DNA of 64,000 bases from NCBI RefSeq assembly GCF_008831285.2, contig NC_045140.1, forward strand, positions 21,140,370 to 21,204,369, written 5' to 3'. This document shows, in pieces, positions 44,344-55,333 of this stretch. Source of the stretch: Nymphaea colorata. Lineage: Eukaryota; Streptophyta; Magnoliopsida; Nymphaeales; Nymphaeaceae. The notes under the pieces were generated by a model. It saw only the letters and a list, made by a program, of their open reading frames with translations, did not search any database and was not told where the DNA came from. Within the stretch, counting starts at the first letter, position 1, and each line of letters starts with the position of its first letter. The translations under genes and the position numbers were made by a program.

Positions 44344-44799
44344 CTCCTGGACACCAACGAGAACAGCAATTAGAAAGAAACTAAGATTCTTTCGATTCAA
44401 GTAAGCCAATTCCAGAACAGTGACTTCATCGGGCCGAAAAAAATAATTAAACAATTATCAGCAGGCTTGTATCGGAAGAGAATGTGCACACCCAAATGAT
44501 AAATATAGATAATTTTTTAGTGTAAATTTGCAAACCTTAGTGCAAATTGAAGAATCGTAAATATCACTAAAAGGACTCCCAGAACTAGAAGCAACGGAAA
44601 TTGACCTGCGGCCACCCTTTCAGTTGGTAGTTCCCACTTACAGGACTTGTCCAGTGAATCTAAATCGCTTGTTTGTAATAAAGAACTAAATGTCCTATTT
44701 GGCCAAAAATAAAAAAAGTTCGAGAGATCCTCTTCGTCGAGAACAGTGTCCTCTTCATAAAAAGTAGCGCCCTCTCTCTGTTTCGTAACCCCTCTTTAA

Positions 44800-45770
44800 C
44801 TACAAACCGATTGCCAGTGTTGTCGTTCTTCTTGGTGGTGTCGTTGCAGCTGGTGTCTGTTTCTGCACGTTTGGCTTCCCAAAGCCGTTTATCGCTGAAG
44901 ATGAAGATGGAGGAGGGGTTTCCTGGAAGATGTGTGAAGGCTTGAGGAGTTGCTCCCAGATCAGTGATTCCTTGTAAAGAAGTTCATCTCAAGGCATTCA
45001 CGGGAAAAAGTCTGATAATTGGCAACCGACATATTGGTTATGGAGGGGATTTGATCATCAAGGTTTCTTGGCACCTCAGCGCCACCGTGATTCATGCGTC
45101 GGAGGTATACCCAAGAGAAGAACTCTCTCTCTCCCCCCCCCCCCAAACGACGATTTGGGGTTCTCTCACCTTTAGGGAGGGTTTTCGTGATCCCAGTTTC
45201 ATGTCACCCAAACACCACCTAAATTGTGTTTCAAAGGCAAAGCTGAATTCAAATAACAGAGCAAGCGGTTTCCGTTGTCCATCTTTGAGTTGAATATCTG
45301 CAATGTTGTCTTACTTTTCATTGACTAGTAACCATTTGGGGGAAGTCCGTATTATCTGGGGGTGACAGCGTCACCTTCCCATTTTCCAAGCGATCACATG
45401 GTCGACGGACTAAGAGCAGTAAGGCTCTCCATTGCTGCCTACTGTTGTCAAAGTAGTCAAGGGTATATATATAAAACCTTTCATTCTCTTGGCTATCTGG
45501 CAGTATAGCCCTACTGGATACATGGGTTAACATCTTCTAACTTCATTTTGCTAGCATGAGGAGAGGGTTTACCCCTCTCCGCAATGACGATTGAAGAAGA
45601 ATATTTATGATTAATTAGGGTATTCTAAGGAGTTGTGGTTTGTCAGTAATGGGTGCTTTGATGTGGACAAGGGAGTGAGATTAATTACTGAACCAATAAA
45701 AAGAAAGAAGAGAAAAACCCTTGACTACTTTGACAACTGCACAGTATAAATGCCACCGAAGATGAATATA

Positions 45771-45813
<43 letters not shown>

Positions 45814-46440
45814 CTTGGGGTTTGGGCTAAGGTATAAAGATCCATGGAAAATGATTCTGCTCGGACCAGAAGCAGATATATATCGAGAAGACATCGATGC
45901 ATCTATTTCGGTATCATTAACCTTCCAGTATAACTGCTTGTTTCTGTATTCAATGCAGTTTCAGGCGAATTCTTGTATCTAGCATTCAAACGTAGCTCAT
46001 GAATCTCGAGTTGTTGATATCGAGGTAGGCTGTAACTTTCAATCACCTGGAAGTCTTGTGAGACAAAGAAAACCAGTTTCGAATCATATGTGAAGTTCAA
46101 CGACATCTCTCTCCCTTTCACCGCACCACAAAGTTCCTAATTACATCTGAAAGCGTTTACCAGTTTGGTTGTGTCGCTGCACTTAGCGTATCTGTTTCTG
46201 GACTCTGGCTTCCCAAAGCCGTTCCCGCTGAAGATGAAGACGGGAGGAGGGCTTACCCACTGTGTAAGAAAGGAGTTCATCTCATGGTATTCAGCGGACA
46301 AAGATCAGATAATTAGCAGACGAAATATTGATTTTGGAGGGGATCTGCTCATCAAGGTTGCTTGGCACCTCGGCGTCACCGTTACTCAAGAGAGAAAGAT
46401 GCCGCTATATTCAACTCGCCTTCAAACAAGCATGAACTAA
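44800..46440. repeat. 5' flank of copy B with remnants of the upstream ORF
   Basis: Paralogous to 24.9-26.1 kb. The open frame seen upstream of A is broken here (44.82-45.15 kb). A further diverged copy of the same segment lies at 46.16-46.39 kb, so this flank itself was duplicated. A (TA)n lies at 45773-45806. Confidence 0.6.
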
Positions 46441-47846
46441 ACAACGAAAAAGAAAGAAATTTATCGGTGGTGCTCGACAGGAAAATGACCCCGTGATGTA
46501 CATTTATTAAGATCACCAAACACCTTCCCTAGAAAGAAAATAAAGAAAAAGAGCGATACTGGAAACCACGTGCACATTTCCAAAAGAAACATGGCGTCAC
46601 GCCAAGATTATAGTATCTTTGATTGCAGTCCTGTGAAAGAAACCCTAGCTTCTGTGTGCGGTGAAAAAGGTATCACCCGCACGATGATTCACTCTCCCAA
46701 CAGCACAATCACATCGAACTAACACGACCCATCTCCAAGGTAAGGAACAGGTTTCATCGCTTTTCCGAATTTAATATTAACTTCAGAGTTGTAAAGATAA
46801 TTATGTCGGCCAATTTGAATGGAGCTAGTGGTAAATCAATTCCATTCGTCGGCTCATATAAAGATGCCATATTTAAAGTTTTTAATTCTGATTAATTTCT
46901 ACATGTCTAGGGAAATATATTAACGTCTTTTCTGATTTGAATCGCTTAATCAGTGATCCTAAGTGGGCAGATGATTCAATTCAATTCCAATCTTGACGAC
47001 AATGATTAAAACAGATTTATAGTAGCAACACTGTAAATCTTAGTAACCGAAGGGCGGCATCGTGTAGTTGTACTTTCTCAATCCCTACTAGTACTACACT
47101 AAGGTTTTTAAAAGGAGGAAACTGATGAACTTTTCAAATGGAAGTTTTTGTTTCCAGCTTCAAGGTTGGCATTGTGAGTCATTCCCATACACACAACAAA
47201 TGCTATCCCAAGAAAATGCTACTAAGACGAAAACAATGGGATTATCCCTCTCATCATCCCATGTGACTCCGAGTCGTTTGGGCAAAAGAGAGACCATTTT
47301 ATGCAGTAGACCACATAACTAGCTTATTTTATTTCACAATTCAGTGGTGATGAGAAAATAACAAGATTTCACAACTTAAAACAAAATGCGAAGATAGATG
47401 ACAAGGCTTAGGTGCCCTGGCCTGCTTTGACATGTCATTGACCCTTTACATGTGAAGAAGAAGAATTCACTTTCCAAAGATGCCCTTAGAGTCGCAGAAG
47501 TATGAAGTCCACAACACTTGCCTGTTGACCCTGTGAGCATGTTTTCTGAAAGAAGATATGTCTGAAAGTCGTTGTAAGCATTATGAAAGCTCGCCTCTGA
47601 ATCAAAACAAAGCAGTCACAAATGCTCTCCATGTACCAAGAGCGATTGGAGATTTTGTTTGAACTAAACCACCAGAGCATTATAACCAGCAAGAGAACAG
47701 ATATTCACATACGTTCCCTTAGAGCGTTTGAAATATCTCTTAGTTTCTTACCGAGACACCAATGATGATAGATGTAAAATGTACAGATTTCTCACCCCAC
47801 CCAAGCATCCAACAGTAGCAGAATTTTCCAGACAGCAAGAATTCAA
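46440..47846. other. Spacer with diverged cassette flank
   Basis: No gene recognised. Positions 46.84-47.05 kb resemble the subfamily-2 flank (21.6, 28.85, 57.32 kb), and 47.12-47.30 kb resembles 26.87-27.05 kb. A possible leader with GTAAGG donor lies near 46740. From 47.35 to 47.84 kb nothing is recognised. Confidence 0.4.
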
Positions 47847-48907
47847 CCATTTTCATTCAACGCAAAATGGCAGTGTCCTTGGGTGGTCACTCTGAGTTTT
47901 CTATTTGAGAAAATTTAAGCTACTCATGGTTGCACAGTCAGACACACCAAAAAATCTGAGGCTCTTTAATCTGCATAGTGAGTCTGGCAATGGTACAAAA
48001 CTAAAAGAGAAGAGAGAGAGAGAGAGAGTCACCTTCCTGTTATCTCTAGGGTAGAAGCGGTTTGATGATCCAGTAGTCCAGAAACAAGGCGAAAAACGCC
48101 ACGGACAAACAGAATTTGCGGACACCACGAGGGAGGTCATGGCAGAAAACCAAGACGAATAAAGAGAGTACGAATGCCACCACTGCCACAGCAATGTAAC
48201 ATGCAGACAGTTTTGATACAGCAAGATCATCCCGGCTAAGCCCGCCAAGTTGAACGCAACAACACACGCAGGCAACCGCCGATCCCTTGTCGAAATATTG
48301 ATCCTGCTGCTCCTCCGTCTTCGGAGGAGGCTGTTCACTACCATTGATGGACATTACTCTAATCTGCTAACCAAAGCAACGGGTTGAGAGAGAGAGAGAG
48401 AGAGAGAACACTTAAAGGAGTGGGAAGGCAGATTCAGGGAAGGCAGTTTCATTACAGTAGAGCTGTGTCGTCTAGACGTGGCGCCACCCCTCGAGGAAGA
48501 ATGAAGTGAAGCAGTTCCTGGTTTGGCAGAAAAGGAGCGAAGCAAATTTGACCTTCGACGTCTCTCGAGTAGAAAGGAGTGGAAAGAGGCTTCAAATTTA
48601 TAAGAACTGCACACCCCCATTTTATCAGCTTGTTTCCTTCGCCCTTTCCTAGTACGTTCTCGGAAATTAGGTACTCGATGTGGATCCCTCCATCAAAGAG
48701 AGAGAGCGAGAGAGGAAAAATCTTGAAAAAGATATTAGATTTAAAAGTCAGCTCTAGTTTCTTGTAACAAGTAGAGAATACTACTATTTTCTTATAAGTT
48801 ACTAAATGCTCAACTTAGAAAACTTCATTCCTATTGCATTTTCTGGCAAAGCAATAAGGATTTTAAGGAACCCTAATCCTGCTTTCAGGTGTGTAAGGCG
48901 ATGTTTC
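47847..48907 (-). repeat. Inverted duplication, right arm (partner 40281-41338)
   Basis: Reverse complement of the left arm over its whole length, slightly longer (1061 bp) because of small indels and a longer GA run (about 48012-48030). Homology ends at 48907, within GATGTTTC, where unrelated sequence begins. Confidence 0.9.
48046..48354 (-). CDS. Unknown small two-helix membrane protein, copy 2
   Basis: Codes the same 102 residues as 40836-41144 (+), with one silent change visible in the serine/glutamate region (GAG versus GAA). The family is unknown; see copy 1 for the description. Identity of both protein and flanks shows a very recent duplication, so the identity says nothing about selection. 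The alternative overlapping frame (48344 down to 47901, 147 codons) differs between copies by two inserted residues from the CT-run length. Confidence 0.45.
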   Translation of the reverse strand: MSINGSEQPPPKTEEQQDQYFDKGSAVACVCCCVQLGGLSRDDLAVSKLSACYIAVAVVAFVLSLFVLVFCHDLPRGVRKFCLSVAFFALFLDYWIIKPLLP

Positions 48908-49064
48908 GGTCGAGTGCTCATCGAAACAAAAGCATATACAAAAGCTAAGTAAAAGGAGTCGCCTACTCGCCTTTTACTATTTGGGTGCTGACTTTATTGT
49001 AGCTTCTTCCGTAAGAATTTTAATTTTTAGTATCATGTTTCGATTGATACGAAAGCATAAATTG

Positions 49065-49200
49065 GCCGACGCCTTTCTTTGTTAATCCTCCTCTTCTTAT
49101 GAAAAAAGGCCGAGGCCGACGCCTTTCTTTGTTAATCCTCCTCTTCTTATGAAAAAAGGCCGAAGCCGACGCCTTTCTTTGTTAATCCTCCTCTTCTTTT
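49065..49200. repeat. Tandem repeat, 50-bp unit, 2.7 copies
   Basis: The unit starts GCCGACGCCTTTCTTTG at 49065, 49115 and 49165. Copies are almost identical. It stands at the junction between the inverted duplication and the LRR fragment. Confidence 0.9.
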
Positions 49201-49202
49201 TA

Positions 49203-49438
49203 GTAGAACTTTGATAAAGAACTCATGCATGTGTATGACCTCATGTGAACTTGGAAGCCTCAGATTCTTGGATCTGTCTCATTGCTCGAGCATTGAGAGC
49301 TTGCCAGACAACATTGGCCAGTTGCAGCATTTGAAAAGAATTGATATGAGATGGTGCTTAGGGCTGACGGAACTGCCTACATCTGTGGCACAGTTGAAAG
49401 ATTTTAGAGCAGTTGTTTGTGATGAGGAGGCCTTTTGA
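49203..49438 (+). pseudogene. Chimeric fragment: B3 exon-1 piece joined to RNL LRR end
   Basis: Positions 49203-49228 match a 26-bp piece of B3 exon 1 (compare 44275-44300), here in the same strand sense as the array. At about 49229 it joins the last three LRRs of the RNL (paralogue 33817-34014), with LPDNIGQLQHLKRIDMRWC and the end VVCDEEAF. The LRR part is open but has no exon border or start of its own. Confidence 0.75.
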
Positions 49439-49558
49439 GCGTGTGCTCAGCAATGTAACGTTTCAGGTTCCTAAACAACTTCTGAACTTGAAATTTCTTG
49501 TATAATCATTCTAGACTATCCAGTACCCATAGGGCTCGCTTGGCAAAGGGACCAGCTT

Positions 49559-49560
<2 letters not shown>

Positions 49561-49647
<87 letters not shown>
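49561..49647. repeat. (AT)n microsatellite, expanded
   Basis: About 43 perfect AT units. Flanks on both sides match 34.1 kb, where only about eight units are present. Confidence 0.97.
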
Positions 49648-49649
<2 letters not shown>

Positions 49650-49773
49650 TATTCTTCCCAACTTGTCATCACATTAGAACACACACTCAAACACGCTTGC
49701 CTGGTTAGATATAACCGTCAGATCTTATGCTAGTCGGATTCATATTCTAACTTGGAAAAATAAAATTACGTCA

Positions 49774-50149
49774 ACGTGGTGGCAGAAACATGCCGAATGT
49801 CCTGATGCCATTTGACTAACTAGATAACCGAGTTATGCCTACGCATCACGCGCATCATCCCATTTACGCACCAAAAATGCAGGGGTTGATGCGTTATTGA
49901 CTTGATGCGTACGCATCAAGCCATGAAGCTGACCCGTCCCCTTTCTCCTCGCTTATTTCTTCTTGTTGTTGTCGCTTTTGTAAGAAAGAGAAGCCACCGT
50001 CGCTTTTTGATGTCGTCGAATGTGAGAAAGAGAGCATCACAGTCACACCGGCATAACTTGACGGGAAGATGCGGGACGGCTGGGGGATTAGTGGGGAAGA
50101 CGGCCGTCTCCTCATTCAGCAGAGCAACATCGATTAAGAGCAGAGGATA
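49774..50149 (-). repeat. Flank of cassette member F, left of the Ty1 insertion
   Basis: Nearly identical to 27341-27716 (copy E), including the GATGCG-rich repeat. Its continuation is at 55226 onward, on the other side of the retrotransposon. Confidence 0.85.
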
Positions 50150-50372
50150 CATCCACGGGAGAAGTCACCAATTTTTTTATTTCTGTTACATTGTTTTGCT
50201 CGTTGCAGTGATACTCTTTATTTGGAGTTTACAACGGCTAAAGAGCTAAGAGAGGAAGGAAAGAAGACAACGTTCATTTCTTCAACGTTCCTTTCTTCAA
50301 TGTTCTTTTAGGAGTTGTCTTTCCATAACAAAATAAGGCAACTCATGAGGTGATTTTCTCTAATCTGTAACA
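50150..50372 (-). repeat. 3' LTR of the Ty1/copia element, truncated
   Basis: Matches 55003-55225 of the 5' LTR with a single base difference (near 50301). The final 85 bp present in the 5' LTR are absent, and the LTR abuts the target at GATA|CATCC. Confidence 0.93.
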
Positions 50373-50381
50373 ATCTCCCCC

Positions 50382-51383
50382 TCAAGTTGGTGCACAGATG
50401 TCAATCTGTCCCAACTTGTTTGAAATGTATTGGTGCTTGTTTCGTCCAAGGGTCTTCGTCAAAATATCTGCAAGTTGATTGTCACTGTTAACATATGGAG
50501 TTTCTATAGTCCTGTCTTGAATTTTTTCTCTGATAAAGTGACAGTCAACTTCTATATGCTTTGTCCTCTCATGAAAAACTGGATTTGCTCCAATGTGAAT
50601 TGCTGCCATGTTGTCACAAAGAAGTTTCATGGGAATCTTTACGTCCACAAGCATGTCTTTCAGTAACGATTTCAACCACACCAGTTCACATGTGCAAGAT
50701 GCCATAGCCCTATACTCTGCCTCTGCGCTTGATCGAGCTACGACTGACTGTTTTTTGCTTCTCCATGTTACTAGATTTCCTCCAACAAATGTGCAATAGC
50801 CTGATGTAGATCTTCTGTCATTGGGATTACCAGCCCAGTCTGCATCGGAGTATCCAAAGACATCAAAAGATTTGTTTCTTTTCATTAAAATTCCTTTTCC
50901 AGGAGACCCCTTTAGATACCTTACTATTCTATGAGCTGCTTCCACATGTGTTGATCTTGGTTTATGCATGAATTGACTTATAAGGCTAACTGCATAAGTA
51001 ATATCCGGACGAGTGACAGTTAGGTAAATTAGCTTGCCAACTAATTTTTGGAAGCTATGGACATTTTTCACTATTTCACCATCGTCATGTGTGAGTTTGC
51101 AGTTGAGTTCCAATGGAGTGTCGACTGGCTTAGCTCCCATGCATCCGGTTTCCTGAAGGAGATCCAAGACATATTTCCGTTGACACAAGAAAATTCCTTT
51201 ATCTGAATGTGTCACTTCTATACCCAGAAAGTACCTTAATATGCTTAAATCTTTTATTTCAAATTGGCTGTGAAGGTACTTTTTGACTCGACTCATGAAG
51301 TCAGTGTCGTCTCCTGTCATAATGATGTCGTCAACATACACAAGAAGAATTGTGATCTTCGAATCTCGTGTGGAAACAAACAT
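50382..51383 (-). pseudogene. Ty1/copia pol, RT end and RNase H part
   Basis: Open frame of 333 codons, the 3' part of pol after the frame break caused by the RT duplication. It holds the second instance of the RT active-site motif YVDDIIMTGDD (about residues 16-26), the connection domain (FLGIEVTHSDKGIF, GKLIYLTVTRPDI), and RNase H with GYSDADWAGNPNDRRSTSG, the SSAEAEYRAM block, and an end with QLADILTKTLG, all usual for copia. It stops just before the polypurine tract. It cannot be made as part of the polyprotein because the duplication shifts the frame. Confidence 0.93.
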
Positions 51384-51660
51384 AGTGTAATCAGCGGAGC
51401 TTCTTTTGAATCCAATCTTGGCAAGCGCATCACTGTGCCACTTCTATACCCAGAAAGTACCTTAATATGCCTAAATCTTTTATTTCAAATTGGCTGTGAA
51501 GGTACTTTTTGACTCGACTCATGAAGTCAGTGTCGTCTCCTGTCATAATGATGTCGTCAACATACACAAGAAGAATTGTGATCTTCGAATCTCGTGTGGA
51601 AACAAACATAGTGTAATCAGCGGAGCTTCTTTTGAATCCAATCTTGGCAAGCGCATCACT
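51213..51660. repeat. 222-bp tandem duplication within RT
   Basis: 51213-51434 and 51439-51660 are the same sequence apart from one base I can see (near 51471), with GTGC between them. The repeat period is 226 bp, which is not a multiple of three. Confidence 0.95.
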
Positions 51661-54174
51661 AAGACGAGAAAACCATGCACGTGGAGATTGCTTAAGTCCA
51701 TAGAGGGCCTTTTTTAATCGACACACATAGCCCATCTTGCTTTCAATGCCTTGAGGGACCTCCATGTAGACCTCTTCATTGATGTTTCCATGCAAAAATG
51801 CATTTTTTACGTCAAGTTGCATAATATCCCATTCTTTATTTGCAGCAACTGAGAGCAATGTTCTGACCGAATTCATTTTTGCAACTGGTGCAAAAGTTTC
51901 AGTGTAATCTTCTCCTTCAGTCTGAGTAAATCCTTTTGCTACTAGTCGGGCTTTAAAACGTTCAATAGAACCATCACTTTTATATTTTACTTTGTAGATC
52001 CATTTGCACCCAACGATCTTTTTTCCATCTGGCAATGGTACTAGGTCCCAAGTGTTATTTTTCTGTAGTGCTGAAATTTCCTCTGTCATGGCATCCCTCC
52101 ACTGTTTATTTTTGCTAGCCTCCTCATAGTTTTTTGGTTCTTGGATAGAATAGGTTTTTAGGATATAGTCTTTGTAGGATTTAGACATGTTGTCAAAGGT
52201 AAAGTAGTTGTCGATGGAGTGAGAGTTGTGGGTGGACAGATAAGTGTAGTAGTCACTAAGCTTTGATGGAGGTTTATGTAGTCTTGATGATTTCCTAGGG
52301 TTTTCCGTAGTGATGGACTCAAGGGGTCTTGTTTGTTGGTTCACTACAGGTTGGTTTGACTGAATGGTAGGTTCAAGTTGAGGAGCTAATTCAGCTGACT
52401 CGGGTTCATAAAGGTTTTGGTGTAGCACTTCATTGGAGGCATTTTCATCGACAAGAGGCTCAGGAGCCGTATGATAAGATCCATGAACTTCATCAAAAAT
52501 TCTAAGTAGTGGACGAATGGAGTTGTCGTCTTTTGTGGAACTTGTTTCTTCCTGTCTAGAAAAAACATAATATGGCTCTTGCTCGAAGAATTTGACGTCT
52601 CGAGTCACAAAATATTTTTTTGAATGAGGATCATAACATTTGTATCCCTTTTTTCTACTAGAATAACCAAGAAAAATACATTTCATAGCTCTTTTGTCAA
52701 ATTTATTTCGAAAACCTGCTTGTATGTGAGCAAAACACTTGCATCCAAACACTTTTAAGTGTTGGATGGAAATTTTTCGATTTAACAAGATTTCAAGAGG
52801 AATTTTGTAGTCAATACTAGAACTTGGAATTCTATTGGCGAGGTAGCAGGCTATTCCAATAGCATCAGTCCAAAAATGTTGGGGAACGTTCATGTGTATC
52901 ATGAGAGAACGGGCAATATTGAGTAATTGCCGATTTTTGCGTTCCGCCACTCCGTTTTGTTGCGGAGTTTCGGCACAAGAGTTTTGTGGTTGAATTCCGC
53001 GTTTTCTCATGAACTCTTTTAAAGTTTCGTGCATGTATTCCCCACCATTGTCAGACCGAAGCTTTTTTATTTTAATTCCATATTGTGTAAAAATCATGTT
53101 ATAAAATTCTTCAAAAATTTGTGGTACTTTACTTTTGAATTTTAGAAAAAATAACCATGTAACACGAGACTTGTCATCAATGAAAGTCACATAATATTTA
53201 TAACCCAAATAAGAGTCTACCGGGGCTGGTCCCCAAACATCGGAATGTACCAAATCAAAGAATTCAGCAGATCGTTCAGCAGTATGATGAAAAGGTAATC
53301 TAACTGACTTAGCAAATTCACATGCATCGCAAGCAAAATTACCAACATGAACATTAGGAAACAAAAGTTTAAAAGTACGGTCTGAAATATGCCCCAAACG
53401 TGAGTGCCATTTATGATATTCTGAAAAACATGCATTCTTGGAGTAGGTAAGAAGGCTAGAGTCTGGTTGATCCAACACGTACAGCCCATTGAGTTCACGC
53501 CCCCTACCAATCTCCCTCCTCGTTGTAAGGTCCTGAAAGATCACTTCCTTTGGAGAAAAAGTAACCAGACAGTTGTGAGATTTTGTTAATTTACTAACAG
53601 AAATTAAACTAGCAGAAATTTGGGGCACATATAAAATTGTAGAGCATGCTTTATTCTCAAGCAAAGAAGTTTTTCCAATCCCTTTGACGGCGATAGGGGC
53701 TCCATTAGCAGTAAAAACAGGACCCCTTTTTACATTTTCTAAATTAGCTAGTTTTAAAGAGTCACTCGTCATGTGATCTGTAGCACCGGAATCAATAATC
53801 CAAGGAGATTCATTAGAAAAAGTGTAAAGAGCATGAGACGTACCTTCTTTGTTGTGGACAGGTTGGGAGGAAACTAAATTAGTCTTGGAAAATTGTTGAA
53901 AAATTTTTTCCAGATCTCCTTTGGTGACGAAATTTGCTGCGTCACTTTCCTTGGACGTGGGTACCTTCTCCCTAGTAGGACGTCCAACCAATTCCCAGCA
54001 TTTCTCACGGATATGACCAAGTTTTTTGCAATGAGTGCACTTGATCTTGTTCCGATTTCTTTGGTAGTTGCTGCTGCTATTTTGATTTTTGGAGTTGGTA
54101 GCATCGTTGAGAGCAAGATAAGCCATCTTCTCAGATGATTCCTCACTGGTTTGGGTATTGGGCAATTGATTCAT
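51430..54174 (-). pseudogene. Ty1/copia pol (nucleocapsid to RT), frame-broken at 3' end
   Basis: Open frame of 914 codons. In order: zinc knuckle CTHCKKLGHIREKCW (about residues 46-60), protease with DSGATDHM (about 128-135), GAG-pre-integrase HxxxH/CxxC region (about 253-285), integrase with FIDDKSRVTWLF and SDNGGEYMHETL, ETPQQNGVAERKNR, then the RT region with EEISALQKNNTWDLV, KWIYKVKYKSDG, ARLVAKGFTQ, DVKNAFLHG, LKKALYGLKQSPRAW and the first YVDDIIMTGDD. The frame ends soon after entering the duplicated segment. It begins in the same reading frame as the gag part, from which one TAG codon separates it. It would cleave, integrate and copy the element in an intact copy. Confidence 0.93.
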
Positions 54175-54177
54175 GAC

Positions 54178-54741
54178 CTAGCGCCTAGAGTGTTCTCGTT
54201 GTATAGCTTGACATACACTATTGAAACTAGGAAGGGGAGTAGTCATAAGAATTTGACTTCTGAATCCTTCATAGTCACTACCAAGGCCAGCAAGAATTTT
54301 GAACACCTTGTCTTCCTCAACACGTTGTTTGTAAATTTCTGGATCTGAGGTCGGTGGTCTATATTGCATAAGTTCTTCCCACAAACTGCGATTTTGGCTC
54401 AAGTACATGTGTAAAGGCTTGTCTCCAAGGATTAACTTAGCAATTTCGACCTGAATCTGATAGACTCTAGCAGCATTATTTTGTTCACTAAAAAGATCTT
54501 TCAAAGTTTCCCATATTTCTTTTGCAGTCTCTTGATATAAAAGTGTATCAGATATATGAGATTCCATAGAGTTTAAGAGCCAGGACATTACCAGATCGTT
54601 CTCAGATTCCCATCCTTTGTATTGCGGATCTGTCTTGGGTGGCTGTTTGATGTCGCCATTTATGTACCCAATCTTTGATCTGCCGCTGAGGAAGAGTCGA
54701 GCTGCTCTAGCCCAGCTGAGGTAGTTTGCTCCATTCAGCAA
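54178..54741 (-). pseudogene. Ty1/copia gag (UBN2-like) part
   Basis: A 187-codon frame from GANYLSWARAARLFL to AIQREHSRR, the capsid part of copia gag. It ends in a TAG (54178-54180) just before the nucleocapsid, in the same frame as the following pol. The natural start is probably ATG at 54839-54841 (MAESHGNES), but a 10-bp tandem repeat (54755-54764, 54765-54774) puts that start out of frame with the rest. Confidence 0.88.
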
Positions 54742-54903
54742 CGTTGAGGTGATCTTCAGAGTATTTCAGAGTATGATTGCTGTGATCATCCTTTGACGTT
54801 TTGGATGAATCTCTGCTCTCGTTACCATGAGATTCTGCCATTGGTATGAGCAGAGGATGTTCTTGATAACAGGAGGAAAAAGAGCAGGGCCTTATGCAGA
54901 GAT

Positions 54904-54917
54904 GCGCTCTGATACCA
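54904..54917 (-). promoter_or_regulatory. Primer-binding site of the Ty1/copia element
   Basis: On the - strand TGGTATCAGAGCGC starts directly after the 5' LTR end (TTTAACA). It matches the 3' end of initiator tRNA-Met. Confidence 0.93.
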
Positions 54918-55225
54918 TGTTAAAATCCTGAATCTAATGGTGTGTCAAGCTAGAGAAGAAAAAAACAGGGGCAAGATTTACGTGGTTCGGCTTGAATGCC
55001 TACATCCACGGGAGAAGTCACCAATTTTTTTATTTCTGTTACATTGTTTTGCTCGTTGCAGTGATACTCTTTATTTGGAGTTTACAACGGCTAAAGAGCT
55101 AAGAGAGGAAGGAAAGAAGACAACGTTCATTTCTTCAACGTTCCTTTCTTCAACGTTCTTTTAGGAGTTGTCTTTCCATAACAAAATAAGGCAACTCATG
55201 AGGTGATTTTCTCTAATCTGTAACA
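54918..55225 (-). repeat. 5' LTR of the Ty1/copia element
   Basis: 308 bp, from TGTTACAGATTAG (55225) to TTTTAACA (54918). It includes the GAACCACGTAAATCTTG stretch common near the end of copia LTRs. It should hold promoter and polyadenylation signals. Confidence 0.93.
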
Positions 55226-55333
55226 GATAGGTCAATGAAATGTGGTGTCCCCCCACCCAATTGAATAGAACTGCTTCAATTGACATGGAAACTAATAAGC
55301 GGCAGATTTTTCAAATGGTTTGGGGAGAATTAC

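Larger units (their letters stand above)
50150..55225 (-). mobile_element. Ty1/copia LTR retrotransposon, young but damaged
   Basis: The element is about 5.08 kb on the - strand. 5' LTR 54918-55225 (308 bp, TGTTACAG...TTTAACA), primer-binding site against initiator tRNA-Met at 54904-54917, gag-pol in the order nucleocapsid, protease, integrase, RT, RNase H (the Ty1/copia order), polypurine tract at about 50373-50385, 3' LTR 50150-50372 (223 bp). I count one difference between the LTRs over 223 bp, so insertion is recent. The last 85 bp of the 3' LTR are missing. The intact target is visible at 27.716 kb; GATA lies left and GATAG right of the element. Lesions: a 10-bp tandem duplication in early gag, a TAG codon in gag and a 226-bp tandem duplication in RT. 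Confidence 0.95.
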
